From Aureimonas ureilytica DSM 18598 = NBRC 106430 (GTDB lineage Bacteria > Pseudomonadota > Alphaproteobacteria > Rhizobiales > Rhizobiaceae), in NCBI RefSeq assembly GCF_000382705.1, contig NZ_ARQE01000008.1, forward strand, positions 152,919 through 216,918: 64,000 nt of DNA, read 5' to 3'. The notes under the pieces were generated by a model. That model ran no database searches, had not been told where the DNA came from, and saw nothing but the letters and a program-made list of their open reading frames with translations. Position 1 is the stretch's first letter, and the number at the start of each line of letters is the position of its first letter. Both the position numbers and the translations under genes were made by a program. Below are positions 55,569 to 62,518 of the stretch, in pieces.

Positions 55569-58500
55569 TCAGCTCGCGATTTCGTGCAGCCGAACGGAGG
55601 GCTCGACGGTCCGCGCGAGGTCGCACAAATGGCGGTGATGGGTGAGATAGACGACCTGCCCATGGCGCGACAGGCCCGCCAGAAGCCGCAGCACCTCTTC
55701 CGAGCGCGGCTCGTCGAAGGTTTCCATGATGTCGTCGGCGAGGAAGGGCACCGGCGCGCGGGCCCGGGCGAACTCCTCGTACCCGGCAAGGCGCAGCGCC
55801 AGATAAAGCTGGAAGCGCGTGCCCTTGGACATGTCCATGGCGAGCCGCGAGCCGCCGGCGCGCGTCAGGCCGATCAGCGTTTCGCGCTCCTTGTCGGCCT
55901 GCGTGGCGAGGCCGACATAGTCGCCGCGCGTCATCGTGCCGAAGGCCTGCGAGGCGCGGTCCATCATGGCGGAGCGATGGCGGTCGCGATAAAGGCGCAG
56001 CGCCTCGCCCGCGATCAACGCGCCGGCGCGAAGGCGAAGCGCCCGCACGGCGAGTTCCTCCATTTCGAGGATCGCGACGCGCCGCTCGCCCATGAGCCGC
56101 GCCACCGCGTCGTCGCCGCCGATCCGCTCCAGCGCGTCCGCCGCGTCGCTCTTGGCGCGAAACAGGGTTTCGCGCCGGGCTTCCAGATCCTTCAGCCGCG
56201 CATCCAGGCTCGCGCGCTCGGTCTCCAGAGCCTCGGCCTCGGTCTCCGCCAGCCGCTCGCGCGCCTCGATGAGTGAGGCGACGCCGAGATCGGCCAGAAG
56301 ATCACGCTCCCATTCCGCCAACCGCGCTTCGCGCCGGCTCCGTTCGGCGGCGGCCTCCAGGCATGGGCCGACCTCGGCCAGCGTGTCGACGCCGAAGGTC
56401 GCGATCATCGCCCCGGCTTCCGCCGCAAGGCGAGCCTGCGCGTCCACGAGATCGTCTTCCTCGCCCTTCAAACGCGCCAGTTCGGCGTCGCGGCGGCGCG
56501 CGGCTTCGGCGCGTCGCTCGGCCCTCTCGATCTCGGTGGCCAGCCGCTCGGCCCGCGCCGAGAGATCGGTTTCCGCGAAGGTGAGGCCGGAGGCGGCGAC
56601 GAGCGCGTCCAGCGTCTCGCCGAAGACGCGCCGGTTTTCCTCCATGGTCTCGACCCTGTGGCGCAGCTCGGCCACGGCGCGAAGCCGGGCCGGCAGGTCG
56701 GCCAGAACCGGCAGCATCTCGCGCAGCGCGCCGACCATGGAGCCGAGCGCCGCGAAGCTCTCGCCCTCCATCAGAAGCCGCCCGCCGAGCCGTTCCGCGA
56801 GGCCGCTTTCGCGGATCGAGGCGAGCCAGCCTTCGGCCCATTGCGCGGCGGCCTCGCCGGCGGCCTCGGCATCGCGGCGGCGCCGGTCGAGATCGAGCCG
56901 CCTTTGCGCGATCTCGCGCTCCACCGCCGCGCGCCGCGCGCCGGCTTCCGCCGCTTCGGTCAGGAGCGCGTCGGCCGCATCGCTGAGGATCGCGGGGTCC
57001 TCGCTGACAAGCTCCCGCCCCAGCGCCCGAAGCGCGGCTGTGAGCGCGTCGCGCAGCGTTTCGGCCTCGCGCTGGCTGCTTTCGCGCTGGGCTTGCGCCT
57101 CCTCCAACGCGGCGAGCGCTTCCAGCGCCTCGGCGCGGCGGCGCGAAAACTGGTCGAGACATCCGAGCAGCGCGGCGCAGTCCGCCTCGCTCTCCGTCAG
57201 GTCCGGCGGCAAGGCGGCGGCGATCTCGGCGGCGAGCCGTGCCCGCTCGGCCCGCGCGTCGTCGGCAAGTTCGCGCCAGCGCTCGGCCCCGGCGCGCGCC
57301 GTCGCCAGCGTGCCGGCGAGCTGACGCAGCTCGCCCACTTCGCGCGCCTGCGCCAACCGGCGCTGCGACAGGGCGTCGTCGGCGCTCAGGAGCGCCTCGA
57401 AGCGGACGGCGCTCTCCCCCGTCAGCGCGGCGCGGTGCGCGGTCCAGGCCGCGTCGCGCTCGCGCCGCAGCTCGTCGGCATGGCGATCGTCGATCGCGCC
57501 CGCGCTCCGTTCCAGCGCGTCGAGGCGGGTCGCGGCAAGGCGCGCTTCGGTTTCGGCGTCGCGCATCCGGTTCAGCGCCTCGCCCTCGCGCCGGTCGGCC
57601 TCGGTCAGCCGCGCGCGCCAGGTGGCCACCCGCTCGCCTTCGGGCAGATGCAGCGCGCGCAGGGCCGGCGCATCCCCGGTCCAGGGATGGAGCGCCTGAA
57701 GCCGCGCGGCGGCCACCCGCCGTCGGCGGGCTTCCTCGCCCGCGCCCTGCGCCAGCCGGCCGGCGGCGGCGCTGCGGCGGGCGAGCGCGCGCGCCCCGTC
57801 CAGCGCGGCGAGGGCGGCCGGGTCGAAGCCCTCCGCCACGGCCGCCTTGCCGGCGGTCTCGGCGAGCGTCAGCCGGTGCTCGGCCTCGGCCTTCTCCCTG
57901 AGGGCCGCGTCGAGCTTTTGCTCCAGCGACAGGCGCGCGTCGATCCGCGCGCGCAAGGTCCCGAGAAGCGGGGCGGGGAGAACCAGCGCGCCCGCCTCGG
58001 TGCCATCGGGCGCGCCGAGAAGCGTCAGGACCTGCGCCAGATGCGCCTCGGCCGCTTCCAGCTCGCGGCGGCGGCGGGGCAGATCGTCCTCTGCGGTCAG
58101 CGCGCGCGCCCGCTCGCCCTCCAGCGCCCGCCAGCGTGGCTGAAGCGCAAGGATCGCATCGCCTTCGCGCTCGCCCCCGCGCTCGGCCTCGATCCGCGCC
58201 CGGTCGCTTTCGACGCGGCGGAGCGCCGCTTCCACCCGCGCGCTTTCCGTCAGAAGGCGAGGATAGCTGTCGCGCCACGCAGCGGGCGGGCGAGGGGGCG
58301 CGCCCTCCGCACCGAGCGCGGCTTCCAGCGCCTCATGCTCGCGAAGGCGGGGCAGGGCGCGCAGCAGCGCGTCGATCTCGCGCCAGCGCCGGCGCAGCGT
58401 GCCGAGTTCGCCGACCGCGGCCTCGTAGCCCTCGCTCGCCTTGGCGAGATCGGCGGCGAGCGCATTGTGCGCCGAGGCGGCGGTGTCGATCTCGCGGCGC

Positions 58501-59090
58501 TTGGCGTCCAGCGCCTCGATGCGCTGGCGCAGGGCATAGATCGCGGTGGAACGCGCCTGCTTGCGATGAATGGCGTCGGCCTCGTCCTGCGCCCGCGTGA
58601 GCGCCGCGCTGATGCCGGCAAGGCCGGCGCTCGCGGAAAACAGAAGCTCGCCGAGATCGCCCCGGCTCTGGAGAATGGCCTCGCCGCCGGCTTCCAGCGT
58701 CTCGTCGTCCAGCGAGAACATGGCGCGGTAGCTTTCGCGCGACAGACCGCCCAGCGCTCCGGCGAGCACGGCTTCGTTGACCGCCTGCCCGCTGCCGTCG
58801 GTGAGCGAGCCCGTGCGCTGCTTGCGCCGCACCAGATGGCGCTCCGCGCCGTCGATTTCGAGAACCGCGCCGATTTCCATCGCCGAATAGGGATGCAGGA
58901 AATCGTAGCGCGACTTCTGCTCGATGCCGAAGAGAAGGTCGAGAAAGCCCGACAGCGAGGTCGATTTGCCGGCCTCGTTCAGGCCGTAGACGATGTGGAA
59001 ATCCGGCGCGCCGGGCGTGGCGGCGCCGAAATCCAGCCGATGATCGGTGAAGCGGCCGTAGCGGGTGAGGTCGAGGCGGCGCAGGCGCAT
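55569..59090 (-). CDS. YhaN-like SMC/Rad50-type ATPase
   Basis: A 1173-residue coiled-coil ATPase. The N-terminal ATP-binding half starts MRLRRLDLTRYGRFTDHRLD, with Walker A GLNEAGKST (residues about 36-44). Long coiled coils (about 170-960) follow. The C-terminal half has signature-like MDMSKGTRFQLYLALRLA and Walker B PFLADDIMETFDE, then YLTHHRHLCDLA. The start ATG overlaps the stop of the upstream nuclease gene by three bases. It pairs with the metallophosphoesterase as SbcC does with SbcD. YhaN/YhaO are linked to DNA-end processing in Firmicutes. No hook Cys-x-x-Cys is obvious. Role: DNA repair or processing, by family. Confidence 0.9.
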   Translation of the reverse strand: MRLRRLDLTRYGRFTDHRLDFGAATPGAPDFHIVYGLNEAGKSTSLSGFLDLLFGIEQKSRYDFLHPYSAMEIGAVLEIDGAERHLVRRKQRTGSLTDGSGQAVNEAVLAGALGGLSRESYRAMFSLDDETLEAGGEAILQSRGDLGELLFSASAGLAGISAALTRAQDEADAIHRKQARSTAIYALRQRIEALDAKRREIDTAASAHNALAADLAKASEGYEAAVGELGTLRRRWREIDALLRALPRLREHEALEAALGAEGAPPRPPAAWRDSYPRLLTESARVEAALRRVESDRARIEAERGGEREGDAILALQPRWRALEGERARALTAEDDLPRRRRELEAAEAHLAQVLTLLGAPDGTEAGALVLPAPLLGTLRARIDARLSLEQKLDAALREKAEAEHRLTLAETAGKAAVAEGFDPAALAALDGARALARRSAAAGRLAQGAGEEARRRRVAAARLQALHPWTGDAPALRALHLPEGERVATWRARLTEADRREGEALNRMRDAETEARLAATRLDALERSAGAIDDRHADELRRERDAAWTAHRAALTGESAVRFEALLSADDALSQRRLAQAREVGELRQLAGTLATARAGAERWRELADDARAERARLAAEIAAALPPDLTESEADCAALLGCLDQFSRRRAEALEALAALEEAQAQRESSQREAETLRDALTAALRALGRELVSEDPAILSDAADALLTEAAEAGARRAAVEREIAQRRLDLDRRRRDAEAAGEAAAQWAEGWLASIRESGLAERLGGRLLMEGESFAALGSMVGALREMLPVLADLPARLRAVAELRHRVETMEENRRVFGETLDALVAASGLTFAETDLSARAERLATEIERAERRAEAARRRDAELARLKGEEDDLVDAQARLAAEAGAMIATFGVDTLAEVGPCLEAAAERSRREARLAEWERDLLADLGVASLIEARERLAETEAEALETERASLDARLKDLEARRETLFRAKSDAADALERIGGDDAVARLMGERRVAILEMEELAVRALRLRAGALIAGEALRLYRDRHRSAMMDRASQAFGTMTRGDYVGLATQADKERETLIGLTRAGGSRLAMDMSKGTRFQLYLALRLAGYEEFARARAPVPFLADDIMETFDEPRSEEVLRLLAGLSRHGQVVYLTHHRHLCDLARTVEPSVRLHEIAS

Positions 59091-60355
59091 CAGGCGTCCT
59101 CCCCCGCGCCGACGCTGAGGCGCGCCAGCATGTCCTCGCCGGCCTCCGTCAGGAGCCGGTCCAGAAAGGCCTCGAACTCGGCTTCCGTGCGCCCCGCGAA
59201 ATCGCGCGCCTCGCCCGGCAGCTCGTCGCGCAGCTTCTCGGCGAGGGCGCGCACGGCCTCGCGCGTGCCATGGGCGCGGAGGACATCCTCGCGCATCAGC
59301 CGGCCGAGCTCGGCGAGCGGGCCGGCCGTGTCGGTTTCCGTGCCCGGCGGCTCGGTTTCCAGAACGAGCTTTTCCACGAAGGTCCGCCCGACGCGCTCGG
59401 CGCGCGCGGCGGCCTCGGCCTGGAGAAGATCGGCGTCGCGGCGCAGGCGAAAGGCCAGCGGCGTGCGCCCGGTCAGATGAAGCCGGGCCACCAGAATGGA
59501 CGAGCGGGCCGTTAGGCGCGCCGCTTCCAGCGCCCGACCGATCCGCTCGACCGCCTCGCGCCAGTCCTCGACGGCCGTGAGATCCACCGCCACGCGCGCG
59601 AATTCGGCGGGCGAGGTGACGCGCTCCTCGATCTCCACGGAGCGATCGTCGCGGATGGTGACGAGGGTCACGCTCTTGGCGCCGCCCTCGTTGATGTCGC
59701 GCCCCTGCGGCATGCCCGGCATGACGATGCGCCCGCCCGCATCGCCATGGGCGGCGCGGCCGTGGATATGGCCGAGCGCCCAATAGGAAAAGCGCGTCGC
59801 CTGAAGCTCGGGCAGCGAGGTCGGGGCGTAGACGTCGTGTCCCGGCGCGCCGGCAAGGCTCGTGTGGAGGAGGCCGATATTGGCGACGTCGGGCAGGGCG
59901 GGCTTGAACTTCGGCAGGAGGCTTTCGGGGGCCTGCGGCTTGGCGAAGCTGACGCCATGCACCGCGACCTCCAGCGCGCCGAGGGGCAGACGCACGATCT
60001 CGGCGCGTCCGCCAAAGACATGGACGTTGGGCGGCAGGGTCAGCTCGGCGGTGATGCGCGACATCGCGTCGTGATTGCCGCGGATCTTGAAGACCCGCAC
60101 GCCGCCCGCATGAAGCCGCTCCATCTCCCGCGCCAGGAAGCGCGCCGTCTTCATGGAGGTCTGCTCGCCGTCGTAGAGATCGCCCGCGATCAGAAGCGCG
60201 TCGACCCGCTCCTCCAGACACAGATCGACGATGGCCGACAGCGCCCGGCGCGAGGCATCGCCGATCAGATCGGCGAGGGCCGGATCGCGAAGGGACAGGG
60301 AGCGCAGCGGGGAATCGAGATGAAGATCGGCGGTGTGGACGAAGCGAAAGGGCAT
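59090..60355 (-). CDS. YhaO/SbcD-like metallophosphoesterase, DNA exonuclease
   Basis: A 421-residue calcineurin-like phosphoesterase. The metal-binding motifs are in order: FVHTADLHLDSPL, AGDLYDGEQ, KIRGNHDAMS, LLHTSLAGA and WALGHIHGRA. The C-terminal ~170 residues are the capping and helical domain that binds the ATPase partner. The start is ATG 60355 (MPFRF); the frame runs open to 60484 through A+T-rich leader. It is first in a two-gene operon with the YhaN-like ATPase. Confidence 0.92.
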   Translation of the reverse strand: MPFRFVHTADLHLDSPLRSLSLRDPALADLIGDASRRALSAIVDLCLEERVDALLIAGDLYDGEQTSMKTARFLAREMERLHAGGVRVFKIRGNHDAMSRITAELTLPPNVHVFGGRAEIVRLPLGALEVAVHGVSFAKPQAPESLLPKFKPALPDVANIGLLHTSLAGAPGHDVYAPTSLPELQATRFSYWALGHIHGRAAHGDAGGRIVMPGMPQGRDINEGGAKSVTLVTIRDDRSVEIEERVTSPAEFARVAVDLTAVEDWREAVERIGRALEAARLTARSSILVARLHLTGRTPLAFRLRRDADLLQAEAAARAERVGRTFVEKLVLETEPPGTETDTAGPLAELGRLMREDVLRAHGTREAVRALAEKLRDELPGEARDFAGRTEAEFEAFLDRLLTEAGEDMLARLSVGAGEDA

Positions 60356-60513
60356 GGCGCCTTGTCTAACACGGCTCTCCGGATGGAGCACCTGCAAGAC
60401 GGGTGATTGGACGCGTCGGTTATGGATCGCAACTTCTAGATAATCGCGCGCAAATCTATTTTGCCAACCACAGACCCGTTCCAACGACCAAAGTTAGGCA
60501 GCCAAACTTGAGA

Positions 60514-60543
60514 TCTGAGTTAGACTTATGTGGCCATCTCAGA
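60514..60543. promoter_or_regulatory. Inverted repeat upstream of the MarR gene
   Basis: TCTGAG (60514-60519) and CTCAGA (60538-60543) flank an 18-bp A+T-rich spacer, 41 bp before the chosen start codon. MarR proteins commonly repress their own gene, so this is a candidate operator. Confidence 0.35.
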
Positions 60544-60583
60544 ACATTATAAGGGAGATATATCAGTTTTGGAGCGAGCCATC

Positions 60584-61063
60584 ATGCGGTCCCCTGCCCC
60601 GCCCAATTTCGTGTCCGACCGGACGTCCGACGGCAACGACCTCGTCCAACCTCTGATCGCAATTTCCAAGGCGACGCGGCAGCTCGTCGCCATCCGGCTT
60701 GCCGAGATCGGCGTCGTGGCCGGTCAGGACCAGCTTCTGGACGCGCTGGACCGCACCGATCCGCGCAGCGTCTGCGCAGTGGCGCAGGACCTTTCCGTGC
60801 GCCCGTCCACGGTCTCCAAGATGCTCGACATTCTGGAGCGGCGCGGCTGGTGCTTCCGGCAGGCCGACGAGGCCGACATGCGGCGCACCTGCGTTCGGCT
60901 GACGGAAGAGGGCGAGCGGATGCGTTCCGAGGTCCATCGCATCTGGGCCGACGTGAACGGCGATCTCGGCCGCACGCTGCCGCAACCCGACCTGCACACG
61001 CTGACCGCGGCGCTGTGGGACATCGAGCGCCTCGTCTCCGGCCGCCTGTCGCGCCTGCGCTGA
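60584..61063 (+). CDS. MarR-family transcriptional regulator
   Basis: A 159-residue winged-helix regulator. The DNA-binding part is VCAVAQDLSVRPSTVSKMLD, with wing RQADEADMRRTCVRLTEEGE (the D-x-R-R motif). The ATG at 60584 has GGAG nine bases upstream. The frame is open to a GTG at 60530, and AAGGGAG lies before an in-frame TTG at 60566, so the N-terminus is uncertain by up to 18 residues. It is divergent from the nuclease/ATPase operon (start 60355), which it might control. Its ligand is unknown. Confidence 0.87.
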   Translation: MRSPAPPNFVSDRTSDGNDLVQPLIAISKATRQLVAIRLAEIGVVAGQDQLLDALDRTDPRSVCAVAQDLSVRPSTVSKMLDILERRGWCFRQADEADMRRTCVRLTEEGERMRSEVHRIWADVNGDLGRTLPQPDLHTLTAALWDIERLVSGRLSRLR

Positions 61064-61068
61064 GTGCG

Positions 61069-61114
61069 CGGCGCGTTTGCGCGCCGGGAGTTCCGGATCG
61101 GCCGGTGGAACTCC
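61069..61114. terminator. Pair of hairpins between MarR and ParA-like genes
   Basis: CGGCGCG-TTTG-CGCGCCG (61069-61086) and GGAGTTCC with GGAACTCC (61087-61114) lie back to back in the gap between two convergent genes. No T-run follows, so termination is only inferred from position. Confidence 0.4.
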
Positions 61115-61159
61115 GGCTCCCGGCCGGCTCCCTTTGCGAACCGCGCGAGCCCTCCCGTT

Positions 61160-61936
61160 TCAGGTGAACTGATAGGGCCCCGACGCGACCGCGTGCTGCG
61201 GGCGCGTCCATTCCTTGGGAAGCGCGACCTTGCGCGTGTCGCCGCGCCGCTCCGGGCGGCGCAATCCGAACATTTCGAGTTCCGACCAGACGGCGTCCGC
61301 ATCCTGGCGCGCGCTGGCGAGCCCCGGCGCGTCCTCGTCGGTGAGGTTGTAGATCGTGCCTCCGGTCAGGAACGGCGCTTCGAACGCGGCGCGCAGGCCG
61401 AGCCCCGCCGGCAGGCGAAAGCCCTGGCAGGCGCTGAGATCGCGCTCCACCCGGCGCGCGATGCGGCTGGGGATCGCGGTGATGCCGGTGGCCACCAGCG
61501 CGCGGCGACGCGGCGCGCGCTCGCCGCGCTCGGCCAGCATCGCGTCCGTCTCGGCCGCGGCGCTGGCGGAGAGGGGAGAGAAGCGAACGGGGATGATCGC
61601 CATGGCCGAGACCGAGGCCGCCTCGGCGAGCATCGTGTCGCAGACGCCGGCATCGATCACCACGAAGCGGCGCGAGCGACGGCCGAGATGAACCACCTCG
61701 TCCAGCTGCCGGGGCTTCGTGATGCGGGCGACCTCGATGCCTTTGGGACAGCCGGGCCGCTCGGCCCAGAGCGACAGGTCGGGGCGGCGCGCGGCATCCA
61801 CCAGCAGCACGTCGGTGCCCAGACGCTCGACGACCGTGGCGAGCGTCAAGGCCAGAGTTGTCGTTCCGCCGCTCCGGAGTGACCCGACCGTTACCACTGT
61901 CACTGTTCTTCTCCCATCACTGATAGAAGAATCCAT
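61160..61936 (-). CDS. ParA/MinD-like ATPase with degenerate P-loop
   Basis: A 258-residue protein with the fold signatures of ParA ATPases: strand 1 plus P-loop TVVTVGSLRSGGTTTLALTL, DVLLVDAARRPDLSLWAE, FVVIDAGVCDTMLAEAA (Walker B-like) and a helical C-terminus. The deviant Walker A KGGxGKTT reads LRSGGTTT, so the catalytic lysine is replaced by Thr and the signature lysine by Leu/Arg. It has no ParB or cargo gene nearby. It may bind but not hydrolyse ATP, or be a divergent cargo-positioning protein. The start ATG 61936 has no clear ribosome-binding site. A structured inverted-repeat region lies directly upstream. Confidence 0.75.
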   Translation of the reverse strand: MDSSISDGRRTVTVVTVGSLRSGGTTTLALTLATVVERLGTDVLLVDAARRPDLSLWAERPGCPKGIEVARITKPRQLDEVVHLGRRSRRFVVIDAGVCDTMLAEAASVSAMAIIPVRFSPLSASAAAETDAMLAERGERAPRRRALVATGITAIPSRIARRVERDLSACQGFRLPAGLGLRAAFEAPFLTGGTIYNLTDEDAPGLASARQDADAVWSELEMFGLRRPERRGDTRKVALPKEWTRPQHAVASGPYQFT

Positions 61937-61975
61937 TCATGCAAATGTCATATCGCAGCGCAATCCCTTAGTTGG

Positions 61976-62034
61976 CAAAGAACAAGCCTCACGTTGGCTT
62001 CAACCGACGTTTGCGATCACAACCGTGTTCTTTG
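61976..62034. promoter_or_regulatory. Nested inverted repeats upstream of the ParA-like gene
   Basis: An outer pair CAAAGAAC (61976-61983) and GTTCTTTG (62027-62034) is perfect over 8 bp. It encloses an inner hairpin ACGTTGG/CCGACGT (61991-62010, one G-T pair). The structure starts 40 bp upstream of the ParA-like start and could be its promoter/operator, a leader structure or a centromere-like site. A further 7-bp hairpin, GCTCTGC/GCAGAGC, lies at 62073-62093. Confidence 0.45.
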
Positions 62035-62129
62035 CACCACCTTGGGCGGCTGCGCGGAGGTCTGCCCTTGCTGCTCTGCACCAAAAGCAGAGCTGCCATG
62101 CAGCATCGCCTCTAGCGCCGGGCGGATCG

Positions 62130-62154
62130 GGAACCTATCTTGGTCTTGTGAGTT
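62130..62154 (+). promoter_or_regulatory. EcfG-like promoter of the candidate small RNA
   Basis: GGAAC (62130-62134), 16 bp, then AGTT (62151-62154). The general-stress sigma factor EcfG of alphaproteobacteria recognises GGAAC-N16/17-CGTT, so this matches except for one base of the -10 element. It would place the RNA start near 62160, just at the first hairpin. Confidence 0.55.
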
Positions 62155-62159
62155 TCGCA

Positions 62160-62265
62160 GCAGCCTTTTCCTCCCATTGGCTGAGGCGATGGGCCGCCGG
62201 TTCCTCCCACCGACGGCATCCTAACGGCGTTCGCTGGTCCTCCCCCAGCGGACGCCATTTTTTTT
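62160..62265 (+). ncRNA. Candidate small RNA with three anti-Shine-Dalgarno hairpin loops (ar14/cuckoo-like)
   Basis: Three successive hairpins each display UCCUCCC in the loop. Hairpin 1 is CAGCC/GGCTG (62161-62183) with loop TTTTCCTCCCATT. Hairpin 2 is GCCGCCGG/CCGACGGC (62193-62217, one mismatch) with loop TTCCTCCCA. Hairpin 3 is GGCGTTCGCTGG/CCAGCGGACGCC (62226-62256, one G-U) with loop TCCTCCC, followed by eight T. No protein gene precedes this terminator on the plus strand. The architecture matches what I know of the alphaproteobacterial ar14/cuckoo (CcsR-type) RNAs, which carry CCUCCUCCC loops and base-pair with ribosome-binding sites under stress. Here the loop motif is the shorter UCCUCCC. 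Start position is inferred from the promoter-like sequence. Confidence 0.75.
62226..62265 (+). terminator. Canonical intrinsic terminator of the small RNA
   Basis: A 12-bp stem with one G-U pair, a 7-nt loop and a run of eight T (62258-62265). It is the only textbook rho-independent terminator with a long T-run found in the window. Confidence 0.9.
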
Positions 62266-62518
62266 GGCGCTCGCGTCGTCCTGGCATGGCACGGCCCGCC
62301 GCGCCCCCGAGCGATGCGCGCTCGCACTTCCCGTTTCGCGCCTTCCGTCGAGGGTTCCCGCGCGGGGACGGCCCTGGGACCGAAGCCCCGACCGGCCACC
62401 CCCGTTCTGTGAAGCTTTGATGAAATCTCGGCCCTCGGTGGACTTGAGCCATCCGGTTTAACGCTCCGTCCAACTCCCCCTTCCTACACATGGGGACGCA
62501 CGGAACGGAGCGGCGGGC

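Noticed and set aside
59091-60221. Frame extending the YhaN-like ATPase upstream through the nuclease gene
   Set aside because: Out-of-frame reading of the nuclease; the Walker A-bearing N-terminus starts at 59090.
61937-62265. Known housekeeping RNAs (SRP RNA, 6S RNA, tmRNA) as identity of the orphan terminator locus
   Set aside because: No SRP GGAA-type tetraloop core, no 6S-like long bubble hairpin and no tRNA-like ends; the three UCCUCCC loops fit a different class.
62264-62461. 65-codon plus-strand frame right after the small-RNA terminator
   Set aside because: Begins with TTG inside the terminator T-run, has no ribosome-binding site and no domain.
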